This document shows positions 9,764 to 18,657 of a DNA stretch of 64,000 nt, piece by piece. Location: positions 4,659,001 to 4,723,000 of the forward strand of contig NZ_JAVDYC010000001.1 of assembly GCF_031458255.1 (NCBI RefSeq). The letters run 5' to 3'. The position numbers and the translations under genes are program-made. Origin of the DNA: Catenuloplanes niger. GTDB lineage: Bacteria > Actinomycetota > Actinomycetes > Mycobacteriales > Micromonosporaceae. Numbering within the stretch: the first letter of the stretch is position 1; each line of letters opens with the position of its first letter. The notes under the pieces are model-generated. The model had not been told where the DNA came from. It was given only the letters and a program-made list of their open reading frames with translations, and did not search any database.

Positions 9764-11467
9764 ATGGTGAGCAGACGCTTCACCGCCGGCTCGGTCGCGA
9801 CCGTGACCGGGCTGGCGTTGGTGCTGGCGGTCCCCGCCGGTGCGGCCACCGCCGCACCGGCCGCGGCCGGCGCGGCCGAATACACGGTGGTCGCGGAGGA
9901 CGGTGTCTCCACCGCCGCGGCGACGGCGGCGATCGCGGCCGCCGGTGGCACGGTGGTCGAGAGCAACGACAGCGTCGGCACGTTCACGGTGACCGCCGGC
10001 GCGGCCGACTTCGCCGCGAAGGCCGCGGCCTCGACCGCGCTGATCGGCGCCGCCAGCAACGACCGCGCGATCGGCAAGGCCCCCAAGCTCGACCTGGTCG
10101 AGCAGGAGGCGTTGCTGGCACCCGCGTCCCGGGCCGCGGCCAAGCGCGGTGGCCACGGCGGCCCGAAGCTCGACCCGCTGGACGACAAGCTCTGGGGCCT
10201 GGAGCAGGTCCGCTCCGACGACGCCCGCCGGGTGGAGCCGGGCGACCGCGGGGTGACGGTCGGCATCCTGGACACCGGCGTGGACGCCAGCAACCCGGAC
10301 ATCGCGGCGAACTTCAGCTGGAAGCTGTCCCGCAACTTCGCGCGCGACATCCCGGACATCGACGGTGAGTGCGAGGTCACCGGCTGCCTCGACCCGGTCG
10401 GCACGGACGACGCGGGCCACGGCACGCACGTCGCCGGCACGATCGGCGCGGCGGCCAACGGCTCCGGCATCTCCGGCGTGGCACCGAACGTCACGCTGGT
10501 CGAGCTGAAGGGCGGCCAGGACTCCGGCTACTTCTTCCTGGAGTCGGTGGTCAACGCGCTGACCTACGCGGGCGACGCCGGCCTGGACGTGGTCAACATG
10601 TCCTTCTACATTGACCCGTGGCTCTACAACTGCCTCGGCAACCCGGCCGACTCGGCCGCGGAGCAGGCGGAGCAGCGGGCCACCATCACCGCGGTCCGGC
10701 GGGCGCTGACCTACGCGCACACCAAGGGCGTGACGCTGGTCGGCTCGCTCGGCAACAACCACGAGGACCTGGGCAACCCGCGGCCGGACGCGTCCAGCCC
10801 GAACTACCCGGGTGGCACCGAGCGGCCGCGCGAGATCGACAACGCGACCTGCTTCGACCTGCCGGTCGAGGGCCCGTTCGTGATCGGTGTGTCCGCGACC
10901 GGCCCGTCCGGCCGTAAGGCCGACTACTCGAACTGGGGCGCGGAGCAGATCTCCGTCGCCGCGCCGGGTGGCTGGGCCACGGACACCCAGGGCACCGGGG
11001 ACACGTTCGCCAACCGGATCCTCTCGGCGTACCCGCTGAAGGTCCTGCAGGAGATCGGGCGGGTGGACGAGGACGGCAACATCGTCCCCGGCTTCGAGAA
11101 CCGCGTGTTCAAGGACTGCACCACGGCCGGCAAGTGCGGCTACTACACCTACCTGCAGGGCACGTCGATGGCGTCGCCGCACGCGTCCGGCGTCGCCGGG
11201 CTGATCGTGTCGAAGTTCGGCACGCCGGACCGGCGCCGCGGCGGGCTGACGCTCCCGCCGAACTGGGTCGAGCAGCACCTCTACCGCACCGCGGCGGAGC
11301 GGGCCTGCCCGACGCCGGCGCTGATCAGCTACGCGGAGGTCGGCCAGCCGGCCGAGTACGACGCGCTGTGCACCGGCACGAAGAACTTCAACAGCATCTG
11401 GGGGTACGGGATCGTGGACGCCTACAAGGCCGTCACCACCCCGCTCCAGCCCTGGGTGAAGCCGTAG
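9764..11467 (+). CDS. secreted S8 family serine peptidase (subtilase)
   Basis: A 567-residue secreted protease. It has a signal peptide (RR near the N-terminus, hydrophobic core, cleavage after an AAA/APA stretch near residues 27-35) and an inhibitor-I9-like propeptide to about residue 150. The subtilisin catalytic domain follows with Asp170 (GILDTGVD), His219 (AGHGTHVAG) and Ser468 (GTSMASPHASG). Extra cysteines (DGECEVTGC, FKDCTTAGKCG) suggest disulphides. A Gly/His-rich linker (KRGGHGGPK) precedes the catalytic domain. The ATG at 9764 has GAGAGGAAG upstream. The protein probably acts outside the cell on peptides, supplying nutrients or processing secreted proteins. It is unrelated in sequence detail to the larger subtilase at 36.4 kb. 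Confidence 0.92.
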   Translation: MVSRRFTAGSVATVTGLALVLAVPAGAATAAPAAAGAAEYTVVAEDGVSTAAATAAIAAAGGTVVESNDSVGTFTVTAGAADFAAKAAASTALIGAASNDRAIGKAPKLDLVEQEALLAPASRAAAKRGGHGGPKLDPLDDKLWGLEQVRSDDARRVEPGDRGVTVGILDTGVDASNPDIAANFSWKLSRNFARDIPDIDGECEVTGCLDPVGTDDAGHGTHVAGTIGAAANGSGISGVAPNVTLVELKGGQDSGYFFLESVVNALTYAGDAGLDVVNMSFYIDPWLYNCLGNPADSAAEQAEQRATITAVRRALTYAHTKGVTLVGSLGNNHEDLGNPRPDASSPNYPGGTERPREIDNATCFDLPVEGPFVIGVSATGPSGRKADYSNWGAEQISVAAPGGWATDTQGTGDTFANRILSAYPLKVLQEIGRVDEDGNIVPGFENRVFKDCTTAGKCGYYTYLQGTSMASPHASGVAGLIVSKFGTPDRRRGGLTLPPNWVEQHLYRTAAERACPTPALISYAEVGQPAEYDALCTGTKNFNSIWGYGIVDAYKAVTTPLQPWVKP

Positions 11468-11498
11468 GCGCCTAGCCAAGATCATTCGCTGGTACGAT

Positions 11499-11527
11499 GG
11501 CCGGTCCCCGCGACACGGGGACCGGCC
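11499..11527. terminator. strong hairpin downstream of the subtilase gene
   Basis: A perfect 12-bp stem (arms 11499-11510 and 11516-11527) with a 5-nt loop lies between the subtilase stop and cysS. There is no T tract. It probably ends subtilase transcription, as U-less actinobacterial terminators do. Confidence 0.6.
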
Positions 11528-11529
11528 GT

Positions 11530-11535
11530 TACCCT
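11530..11535 (+). promoter_or_regulatory. -10 box of leaderless promoter, cysS
   Basis: TACCCT, then 6 nt, then the GTG at 11542. GCAGG directly before the GTG is too close to act as a Shine-Dalgarno. Confidence 0.5.
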
Positions 11536-11541
11536 TGCAGG

Positions 11542-12957
11542 GTGACACTCCGCTTGTACGACACCGCGACCCGCTCGGTGCGGGACTTCGTCCCGCGGTC
11601 ACCCGGCAAGGTCGGGATCTACCTGTGTGGTCTCACCGTCCAGTCCCCGCCGCACATCGGCCACCTTCGCTCCGGTGTGAACTACGACGTGCTCCGCCGC
11701 TGGCTGACCCGGTCCGGACTCGACGTGACGTTCGTCCGCAACGTGACGGACATCGACGACAAGATCCTCGCCAAGTCCACCGAGCAGGACCGGCCGTTCT
11801 GGTCGATCGCGTACGAGAACGAGGTCAAGCTCGCCGCGGCGTACCGGTCACTCAACGTGCTGCCGCCGACCTACGAGCCGCGGGCCACCGGTCACATCCC
11901 GGAGATCCAGCAGATCATCGCGCGGCTGATCGAGGCGGGGCACGCCTACCCGGCCGCGGACGGCTGCGGCGACGTCTACTTCTCGGTGCGCAGCTACCCG
12001 GCGTACGGCGCACTCTCCGGCCAGCACCCGGACGACATGCAGGAGGCGGCGGACAGCGAGGCGCGCGCCAAGCGCGACGCACGCGACTTCGCGCTGTGGA
12101 AGGGCGTGAAGGAGTCCGAGCCGCTCGCCGGCAGCTGGCCGTCGCCGTGGGGCCGCGGCCGTCCCGGCTGGCACATCGAGTGCTCCGCCATGTCCTGGCG
12201 CTACCTGGGCGAGGACTTCGACATCCACGGCGGCGGGCTCGACCTGCAGTTCCCGCACCACGAGAACGAGATCGCCCAGTCCCGGGCCGCCGGGTTCGGG
12301 TTCGCCGGCTACTGGGTGCACCACGGCCTGCTCAACCTCGGCGCGTCGAAGATGAGCAAGTCCGTCGGCAACGTGCTCGACCTCGACTACGTGGCCGGCC
12401 TCGGCGTGCGCCCGGTCGAGCTGCGCTACTACCAGGCGCAGCCGCACTACCGGTCGGCCATCGACTACTCGGACGACGCGCTGCGCGAGGCCGCGGTGGC
12501 GTACCGGCGGATCGAGGGCTTCGTCCAGCGGGCCGTCGAGCTGACCGGTCCGGGTGAGCTGGGCGACATCCCACCCGCGTTCGCGGGCGCGATGAACGAT
12601 GATCTGAACACGTCCGCGGCGCTCGCGGTCGTGCACGAGTCGATGACCCGCGGCAACACCGCGCTCAGCGCCGGCGACCGGACCGTGGTCGCCGCCGCGC
12701 TGGCCGAGGTGCGCGCCATGCTGGACGTGTTCGGCGTCGATCCGCTCGACCCGGCCTGGCAGGCCGGGGGCGGCGGCGGCGACCTCCGCCAGGTGGTCGA
12801 CTCACTGGTCGCGCTCGCACTCGAGCAGCGCACCGCCGCGCGGGCACGCAAGGACTGGCAGGCCGCCGACGCCGTGCGGGACCAGCTGAAGAACGCCGGC
12901 GTCGTGGTGGAGGACACCCCGGCCGGCCCACGATGGACCATTGGGGAGCAGCACTGA
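11542..12957 (+). CDS. cysS: cysteinyl-tRNA synthetase
   Basis: A class I aminoacyl-tRNA synthetase of 471 residues that charges tRNA-Cys with cysteine. HIGH is at residues 38-41 ([10 protein letters not shown]) and KMSKS at 270-274 ([11 protein letters not shown]). The zinc site is built from Cys near 29 (YLCGLTV), HIECSAM and the [11 protein letters not shown] segment. The C-terminal part ([22 protein letters not shown]) is the usual anticodon-binding DALR-like helix bundle. GTG 11542 is preferred over the in-frame ATG 45 nt upstream. That earlier start lies inside the terminator hairpin, while the GTG follows a TACCCT box and begins with the canonical LRLYDT. The stop overlaps the rlmB start by one base (TGATG), a common cysS-rlmB operon in actinobacteria. 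Confidence 0.96.
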   Translation: MTLRLYDTATRSVRDFVPRSPGKVGIYLCGLTVQSPPHIGHLRSGVNYDVLRRWLTRSGLDVTFVRNVTDIDDKILAKSTEQDRPFWSIAYENEVKLAAAYRSLNVLPPTYEPRATGHIPEIQQIIARLIEAGHAYPAADGCGDVYFSVRSYPAYGALSGQHPDDMQEAADSEARAKRDARDFALWKGVKESEPLAGSWPSPWGRGRPGWHIECSAMSWRYLGEDFDIHGGGLDLQFPHHENEIAQSRAAGFGFAGYWVHHGLLNLGASKMSKSVGNVLDLDYVAGLGVRPVELRYYQAQPHYRSAIDYSDDALREAAVAYRRIEGFVQRAVELTGPGELGDIPPAFAGAMNDDLNTSAALAVVHESMTRGNTALSAGDRTVVAAALAEVRAMLDVFGVDPLDPAWQAGGGGGDLRQVVDSLVALALEQRTAARARKDWQAADAVRDQLKNAGVVVEDTPAGPRWTIGEQH

Positions 12958-14090
12958 TGCCGGGCAACTCGCAGCGCAGGAACAAGCGCGTCACGCCGAA
13001 GAGGGGCGCGCCGTCGGGTTCCGGCGGGAAGAACCGGGACAGTCTCGCCGGCCGCGGGCGCACGCTGCCGGCGGACGAGCGTCCCTGGCACAAGGGCTAC
13101 TCCGGCACGGAGGACCTGCCGCAGAAGACCGCGCGCAAGCAGGACAAGGAGCGCCGGGCCGCGGCCGCCGAGGGCCGCGCGCCCAAGGTCGGCGTTCCCG
13201 GCAGCAAGGACACCACCTGGGGCAGGAACGGCTCCGGCCGTGGTGCTCCGGCGTCGACCCGTGGGGCGTTCGCCGCCGGCCGTGGTGGCGGCAAGACCGG
13301 CGCACGCGGTCCGCGCATCGCGCCCGGCCGCCGCTCCACGCCGCCGAAGGACTCGCCCGAGCTGCTGGTCGGCCGCAACCCGGTGGTCGAGGCGCTGCGC
13401 TCCGGCGTGCCCGCGACCGCGCTCTACGTGGCCCAGGGCATCGAGATGGACGAGCGGGTCCGCGAGGCCGTGCGCTTCTGCGCCGACAAGGGCATCGCGA
13501 TCATGGAGGTGAGCCGGGCCGAGCTGGACCGACTCACCGGCGGCGTGCTGCACCAGGGCATCGGCGTGCAGGTGCCGCCGTTCGCCTACGAGGACTTCTC
13601 CGACATGGTCACGGCCGCGTTGGAGCAGACCGCGCCACTGCTCGTCGCGCTGGACGGCGTCACCGACCCGCGCAACCTCGGCGCCGTGATCCGGTCCGCG
13701 GCTGCGTTCGGCGCGCACGGCATCTTCGTGCCGGAGCGCCGCGCCGCCGGGATCACCGCGACCGCGTGGCGCACCAGCGCCGGTGCGGCCGCGCGGCTCC
13801 CGGTCGCCCAGGTGACCAACCTGACGCGGGCGATCAAGGCCTGCCAGCAGGAGGGATTCATGGCGATCGGACTGGACGCGGACGGCGCCACCGACGTCTA
13901 CGACCTGGAGATCGCCACCGGCCCGACCATCGTGGTGGTCGGCTCCGAGGGCCGCGGGCTGTCCCGGCTGGTCGGCGAGACGTGCGACCTGCGCGTCTCG
14001 ATCCCGATGGCCTCGGACGTGGAATCGCTCAACGCCTCGGTCGCCGCCGCGGTCGCGCTTTCGGAGATCACCCGGCGACGCAACGCCTGA
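12957..14090 (+). CDS. rlmB: 23S rRNA (guanosine-2251) 2'-O-methyltransferase, TrmH/SpoU family
   Basis: A SPOUT-fold methyltransferase of 377 residues that uses S-adenosylmethionine to methylate the peptidyl-transferase-loop guanosine. The SpoU substrate-binding segment begins near residue 137 (LLVGRNPVVEALR). The knot motifs are NLGAVIRSAAAFG, VVVGSEGRGLSRL and MASDVESLNASVAAAVAL. The first 130 residues are very basic and Gly-rich (many K, R, G), probably disordered and RNA-binding. This extension is usual in actinobacterial RlmB. Translation is coupled to cysS through TGATG. Confidence 0.93.
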   Translation: MPGNSQRRNKRVTPKRGAPSGSGGKNRDSLAGRGRTLPADERPWHKGYSGTEDLPQKTARKQDKERRAAAAEGRAPKVGVPGSKDTTWGRNGSGRGAPASTRGAFAAGRGGGKTGARGPRIAPGRRSTPPKDSPELLVGRNPVVEALRSGVPATALYVAQGIEMDERVREAVRFCADKGIAIMEVSRAELDRLTGGVLHQGIGVQVPPFAYEDFSDMVTAALEQTAPLLVALDGVTDPRNLGAVIRSAAAFGAHGIFVPERRAAGITATAWRTSAGAAARLPVAQVTNLTRAIKACQQEGFMAIGLDADGATDVYDLEIATGPTIVVVGSEGRGLSRLVGETCDLRVSIPMASDVESLNASVAAAVALSEITRRRNA

Positions 14091-14226
14091 CCTGCGCGGA
14101 GTCGCTACCATGCGAGGCTGATCACGTGTGGTGGCGAAGGGGTACGGCGACAATGAGCGAGCTCGCGAGCGGACCATCGGCTCAGCGCCGGCCACGACGT
14201 GTCCGCGTCGTGCCCGGGAGCCGGGC

Positions 14227-17016
14227 ATGAGTGACGGTCCGTACGGGCTGGGCGTCGATCTCGGCACGTCCAACACGGTCGCCGTGCTGCGCACCCCGGA
14301 CGGGCGGACCCGTCCGCTGCTGTTCGACGGGCAGCCGATCATGCCCTCCGGTGTCTACCTGGACCCGGAGGGCCGGCTGCACGTCGGCCGGGACGCGCAG
14401 CGCCTCGCCCAGGCCGACCCGGTGCGGTACGAGCCGAACCCGAAACGCCGCATCGACGAGACGTCGGTGCTGCTCGGCGACCGCGAGGTCCCGGTCGTCG
14501 ACCTGCTGGCGGCCGTGCTCGGCGCGGTCGCCCGGGCCGCCGTGGAGGCGGTCGGCTTCCTGCCGCCGGCGATGCTCACCCACCCGGCCGCGTGGGGTCC
14601 GGTCCGCCGGGCGACGCTGGCCGAGGCGGTCGCCCGCGCGGGCTGGCCGGCGGTCGCGACCGCGCCCGGGCAACCCGGCACCCGCGTCACGCCCGAGCCG
14701 GTCGCGGCCGCCCGGTACTTCGCGGAGGTGCTGCACCGCCCGGTGCCGGCCGGGTCTGCGCTCGCGGTGTTCGACTTCGGCGGCGGCACGCTGGACGTCG
14801 CGGTCGTCCGCAACGACGGTCTCGGCCCGGCCGGCCGGCCGGTCTTCTCCGTCGTCAGCTCCGGCGGCGTCGCCGACCTCGGCGGCCTGGACCTGGACGC
14901 CGCACTCGTCGACCACGTCGGCCGCCTCCTGACCGGCCCGGGCCCGCAGGCCACGCCGGGCGGCCCGCAGGCCACGCCGGGGGGCTGGGAGGTGGCGCCG
15001 GACGGCCCCACCGAGCGGCTCGACCTCGCCGCCGGGCAGGCGTGGCAGGCGCTGACCCAGCCGGTCACCGTGACCCAGTGGCGTAACCGCCGCCAGCTCT
15101 GGGACGACGTGCGCGGCGCCAAGGAGATGCTGTCCCGCGCCACGGTCGCACCGATCGCGGTGCCGGGCGTCGAGCGCGCCGTGCACCTGACCCGCGAGGA
15201 ACTCGAACACGTCGTCACGCCGCTGCTGCGTCGCGGCGTGCACGAGACCGCCGGTGTGATCCGGGCCGCCGGCGTCACCCCGGACCGGCTGGCCGGCCTC
15301 TTCCTGGTCGGCGGCTCGTCCCGGGTGCCGATGGTCGGCCGGCTCCTGCACTCCGACCTGCACGTCCCGCCGACCGTGCTGGAGCAGCCGGAACTGCCGG
15401 TCGCCGAGGGTGCCCTGGCCGAACTGATGGCCACGATGCCCACGCCGTCCACCCCGCAGCGCTCCGCGCCGCCACCGGTTTCGGCGCCACCGGTCTCCGG
15501 GCCACCGGTCTCCGCGCCGCCGGTCTCCCCGGCCGGGGCCGGGCCGGGTAAGGCTCCGCTGCCCGCCGGGGCGCTGCCGCCGCGGAGGTCGGTGCGCCGG
15601 CCGGTGCTGCTGGCCGCCGTGGCCACCGCGGTCGTGCTGATCGTGCTGGTCACCGCGGGCACCCTGATCTACCTGAGCCCGTGGAACCGCGTGTCCCCGG
15701 TGGCGTTCGCCGACCTGACCGAGGGCACGCTCGTCCCCGCGATCGCCGACAAGCCGGACCAGTCGGTTTTCGAGGTCTTCACGGACGTGGTCGGCGACCG
15801 CGCGTACCTCGCCGCCCAGCGCGACGACCGGACACTGGAGATCCAGGCCGTCGACCTGGCCGGCGACGAGCAGGTCTGGCAGGAGTCCACCGCGGAGGCG
15901 ACCGCGTCCACCTGGGAGGGCATCTACGCGACGGACCGTTACGTGGTCGCGAACGGTGACGGGATCAGCGACCGGCCGCGGCCGATCCTGGTCTGGGACC
16001 GGGACGGCAAGCGGCTCTGGCAGAAGGACATCACCGGCGAGGACCGCATCTGGATCTTCAACGACGTCTTGATGCTGGCCCGGGCCGAGGACCGCATGCT
16101 GATCGGGTACCGGATGTCCGACGGCGAGCAGGCCTGGGAACTGCCGATCCCGCGCGGCGAGTCCTCCGAGGCGTACCGCGTGATCCGGCTCGGCGCGCCG
16201 GGTGACCGCACCGGCCCGGCCGCCGCCTCCGGCACGCCGTTCGGCTGGAACGCGGACGCCGAGCAACGCTTCGTGCTGCTCAGCGCGGATCAGCAGGCCC
16301 GGGTCGTCGACGTGAGCACCGGCTCGGTCACGTCGTCCGGCGCGATCGACGTGGAGCCGTTCAGCCTGACCTCGAGCTCCGGCACGCAGATCGTGGCGGA
16401 CCCGGAACGGCTCTACGTCGGCACCACCGGGGAGCGGTACCGCATCGAGGCCTACGACCTGACCTCGTTCGGCCCGGCGACGGTCGTCTACAACGACACC
16501 TCGGGCCGCACGCTGAAGTCGCTGACGCCGTGCGCCGACGACCGCCTCTGCCTCGCGGACGTCGCGGACGAGGGCACCGACGAGGTGGCGGTCTACGACA
16601 TCTCCGCGGGCAGCGAGCAGGTGCTGCGCGCGGCCGCGCCGGGTCTGACCGCGCTGACCGACACCGGGGCGATCGTCCCGGCGGCCGACGGCGGACTGCT
16701 GTTCTGGCACAAGCCGAAGGGCGGGACCTACCGGACCGCGCTCTACGACGCGTCCGGTGAGAAGGTCTTCGAGTGGAACGGCGTCGCGGCCCGCGTCAAC
16801 GCGCGCAGCTTCCTCATCTTCGACCGCGAGCCGATCGGTGATTCGCTGGGCAGCGAGGGCGTGCCGCTCTCCGCGACGGTCGACAACGGCGATTCGCCGC
16901 GGCAGATCGGCACGCTGCCGGAGGCCCGGCTCGGCAGTTGCTCGTGGAACGAGACCACGATCGTTTGCGGCAGCGGCTCCAACGGCTTCCGCATCCAGCG
17001 CTTCGTGCGGAACTGA
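14227..17016 (+). CDS. Hsp70-like actin-fold protein fused through a TM helix to a beta-propeller-like domain
   Basis: This 929-residue protein has three parts. Residues 1-405 resemble the DnaK/Hsp70 nucleotide-binding domain, with phosphate-1 GVDLGTSNTVAVL, connect motif FDFGGGTLDVAVV and adenosine motif FLVGGSSRVPMVGRLL; the Hsp70 peptide-binding domain is absent. Residues 410-455 are a Pro/Ser/Val linker with PPVSAPPVSG repeats. A single TM helix (about 460-483) follows, then roughly 440 extracytoplasmic residues with WD/PQQ-like strands (VWDRDGKRLWQKD, LYVGTTGERYRIEAYD). A cytoplasmic ATP-binding module coupled across the membrane to a binding domain suggests a sensor or scaffold; the role is unknown. 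ATG 14227 has GGGAG upstream; the frame extends further up but without family sequence. Confidence 0.8.
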   Translation: MSDGPYGLGVDLGTSNTVAVLRTPDGRTRPLLFDGQPIMPSGVYLDPEGRLHVGRDAQRLAQADPVRYEPNPKRRIDETSVLLGDREVPVVDLLAAVLGAVARAAVEAVGFLPPAMLTHPAAWGPVRRATLAEAVARAGWPAVATAPGQPGTRVTPEPVAAARYFAEVLHRPVPAGSALAVFDFGGGTLDVAVVRNDGLGPAGRPVFSVVSSGGVADLGGLDLDAALVDHVGRLLTGPGPQATPGGPQATPGGWEVAPDGPTERLDLAAGQAWQALTQPVTVTQWRNRRQLWDDVRGAKEMLSRATVAPIAVPGVERAVHLTREELEHVVTPLLRRGVHETAGVIRAAGVTPDRLAGLFLVGGSSRVPMVGRLLHSDLHVPPTVLEQPELPVAEGALAELMATMPTPSTPQRSAPPPVSAPPVSGPPVSAPPVSPAGAGPGKAPLPAGALPPRRSVRRPVLLAAVATAVVLIVLVTAGTLIYLSPWNRVSPVAFADLTEGTLVPAIADKPDQSVFEVFTDVVGDRAYLAAQRDDRTLEIQAVDLAGDEQVWQESTAEATASTWEGIYATDRYVVANGDGISDRPRPILVWDRDGKRLWQKDITGEDRIWIFNDVLMLARAEDRMLIGYRMSDGEQAWELPIPRGESSEAYRVIRLGAPGDRTGPAAASGTPFGWNADAEQRFVLLSADQQARVVDVSTGSVTSSGAIDVEPFSLTSSSGTQIVADPERLYVGTTGERYRIEAYDLTSFGPATVVYNDTSGRTLKSLTPCADDRLCLADVADEGTDEVAVYDISAGSEQVLRAAAPGLTALTDTGAIVPAADGGLLFWHKPKGGTYRTALYDASGEKVFEWNGVAARVNARSFLIFDREPIGDSLGSEGVPLSATVDNGDSPRQIGTLPEARLGSCSWNETTIVCGSGSNGFRIQRFVRN
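14941..14982 (+). repeat. two 21-bp direct repeats inside the Hsp70-like gene
   Basis: Two nearly identical 21-bp units encode GPQATPG twice, inserting a flexible loop into the actin-fold domain. The second copy differs only in its last base. Confidence 0.8.
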
Positions 17017-17046
17017 CCGGGTCGTGGCGAGGGGCCGGCCGGTGCG

Positions 17047-17769
17047 TCAGGCAGCGTCGGCGGGCGGCGCGAGCCGGCGCCGGATGACGTGCAGGGCGAG
17101 CAGCGTGTAACCGGCCAGGATCGGCACCACGACGGCCTGCACGAGGAAGCCGATCGCCGTGGTGAGGCCCAGCACGCCCGCGCTGGCGGCCAGCGTCGCC
17201 GGCCGGGCGGCCACGAGCCGGGCCGCGCCGCGGGTCGCGGCGCGCCAGCCGGGACCGGCACGCCGCTGCCGGTCCTCGTCTCCGGGCAGGGGCCCGGCCG
17301 GCGGTGCGGCCCCGCCGGAGCCGGCCGGACCGAGGTCGGTGGCGCGGCCGAACTCGACCACGACCAGGCCGGCGAAGCCGGCGGCGGCGAGCGCGAGCAG
17401 CAGCGTCGCCCAGATCAGCGGCCGGCCGCCGGGGACCAGGCCGACGCTGAGCGCGTGGATGTTGAGCCGGATCAGCACGCCGGCCGCGATCGCGACCAGC
17501 AGCGGTGGGATGCCGGGCAGGATGCCGCGGGCGAAGGTGCGCGCGACCTCGCGTACGCCGGGGAATCGTTCGTGATCCGTGTATCGGGCGACGGCGGTGG
17601 AGGCCGCGCCGACGGCGGCACCGGCGGTGACGACCGGGAGGGCCGCGATCGTCAGCACGATGCCGGTCAGGGCCAGGTCGGAGGCGGCGCGGAGGGTGTC
17701 CCGCCAGTCGCGCTGGACCGGCGGCCCGGGGGCGTTGTCGGTCGGCCAGCGCAACTGGCGGTCACCCAT
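17047..17769 (-). CDS. YesL/DUF624-like membrane protein
   Basis: A 240-residue integral membrane protein with about five hydrophobic helices (LALTGIVLTIAALPVVTAG, ILPGIPPLLVAIAAGVL, LIWATLLLALAAAGFAGL, and two near the C-terminus). A Gly/Pro-rich loop lies near residues 150-170. DUF624/YesL proteins are often encoded beside carbohydrate ABC permeases, including the rhamnogalacturonan locus of Bacillus, but their function is unknown. The assignment rests on topology, the start TLRAASDLALTG and gene context. It begins 9 nt after the stop of the downstream-type permease, as the last gene of the lacI operon. It converges with the Hsp70-like gene across a 30-nt gap. Confidence 0.6.
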   Translation of the reverse strand: MGDRQLRWPTDNAPGPPVQRDWRDTLRAASDLALTGIVLTIAALPVVTAGAAVGAASTAVARYTDHERFPGVREVARTFARGILPGIPPLLVAIAAGVLIRLNIHALSVGLVPGGRPLIWATLLLALAAAGFAGLVVVEFGRATDLGPAGSGGAAPPAGPLPGDEDRQRRAGPGWRAATRGAARLVAARPATLAASAGVLGLTTAIGFLVQAVVVPILAGYTLLALHVIRRRLAPPADAA

Positions 17770-17778
17770 GGTGGATCA

Positions 17779-18657
17779 CTAACCCTTCAGTCCGCTGGTG
17801 TTGATGCCCTCGACCAGCATCCGCTGGAACGCGACGAAGAACAGGAACACCGGCAGCAGCGACAGGACGGACATGGCGAACATCGCGCCGAGCGAGCTCT
17901 GCCCGGTCGAGTCGATGAACAGCCGGAGCGCGATCGGGACCGTGTAGTCCTCCAGCTCGTTCAGGTAGACCAGCTGGGTGAAGAAGTCGTTCCAGGTCCA
18001 GATGAACGAGAAGATCGCGGTGGTGACCAGCGCGGGCCGGCTCAGCGGCAGGATCACGTGCCAGAACACGCCGTACGGCGAGCAGCCGTCGATCGTCGCG
18101 GCCTCGTCCAGGTCCCGTGGGATGCCCCGCATGAACTGGACCATGAGGAACACGAAGAACGCCTCGGTGGCCAGCGCCTTCGGCACGATCAGCGGCAGCA
18201 GCGGGGTGTCGATCCAGCCCAGCGTGTTGAACACGATGTACTGCGGGATGATCAGCACGTCGCCGGGGAGCAGCAGCGTGCCGATCATGATGGCGAACCA
18301 GAACCCGCGCATCGGGAACCGCAGCCGGGCGAACGCGTACGCCGCGACCAGGCAGGAGATCGCGTTCGCGGCCACGGTGAGCAGCGCGATCACGGTGCTG
18401 TTGATGAAGAACCGGGTGAAGCTGACGTCGAAGCTGTTCCAGCCGGCCGTGTAGTGCGACGCGGTGAACTCGGTCGGCAGCACGGAGATGTTGCTGGCGA
18501 TCTCCGCGTCCGACTTGAACGACGAGCCGATCACCCAGGCCAGCGGGTAGAGCACCAGGACCAGGCCGACGATCAGCACGGCGAGCCGGACCGCCTGCCC
18601 GATCGTGAACCGGTTCTTGCGGACGGCGGCGTGCCGTGCCACAGCGGGAGCGGTCAT
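17779..18657 (-). CDS. carbohydrate ABC transporter permease (MalG-like)
   Basis: A 292-residue inner-membrane permease with six predicted helices. The cytoplasmic EAA loop reads DEAATIDGCSPYGVFWHVILPLS, which docks the ATPase. The N-terminal helix (LAVLIVGLVLVLYPLAWVIGSSFKS) and the ending LVEGINTSGLKG are typical of the CUT1 MalG group. Its ATG overlaps the stop of the MalF-like gene by 4 nt (ATGA). It forms the transmembrane channel together with that gene. No ATPase gene is present in this operon, so the stand-alone MsmK-like ATPase at 33.0-34.1 kb is the probable energy module. Confidence 0.92.
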   Translation of the reverse strand: MTAPAVARHAAVRKNRFTIGQAVRLAVLIVGLVLVLYPLAWVIGSSFKSDAEIASNISVLPTEFTASHYTAGWNSFDVSFTRFFINSTVIALLTVAANAISCLVAAYAFARLRFPMRGFWFAIMIGTLLLPGDVLIIPQYIVFNTLGWIDTPLLPLIVPKALATEAFFVFLMVQFMRGIPRDLDEAATIDGCSPYGVFWHVILPLSRPALVTTAIFSFIWTWNDFFTQLVYLNELEDYTVPIALRLFIDSTGQSSLGAMFAMSVLSLLPVFLFFVAFQRMLVEGINTSGLKG

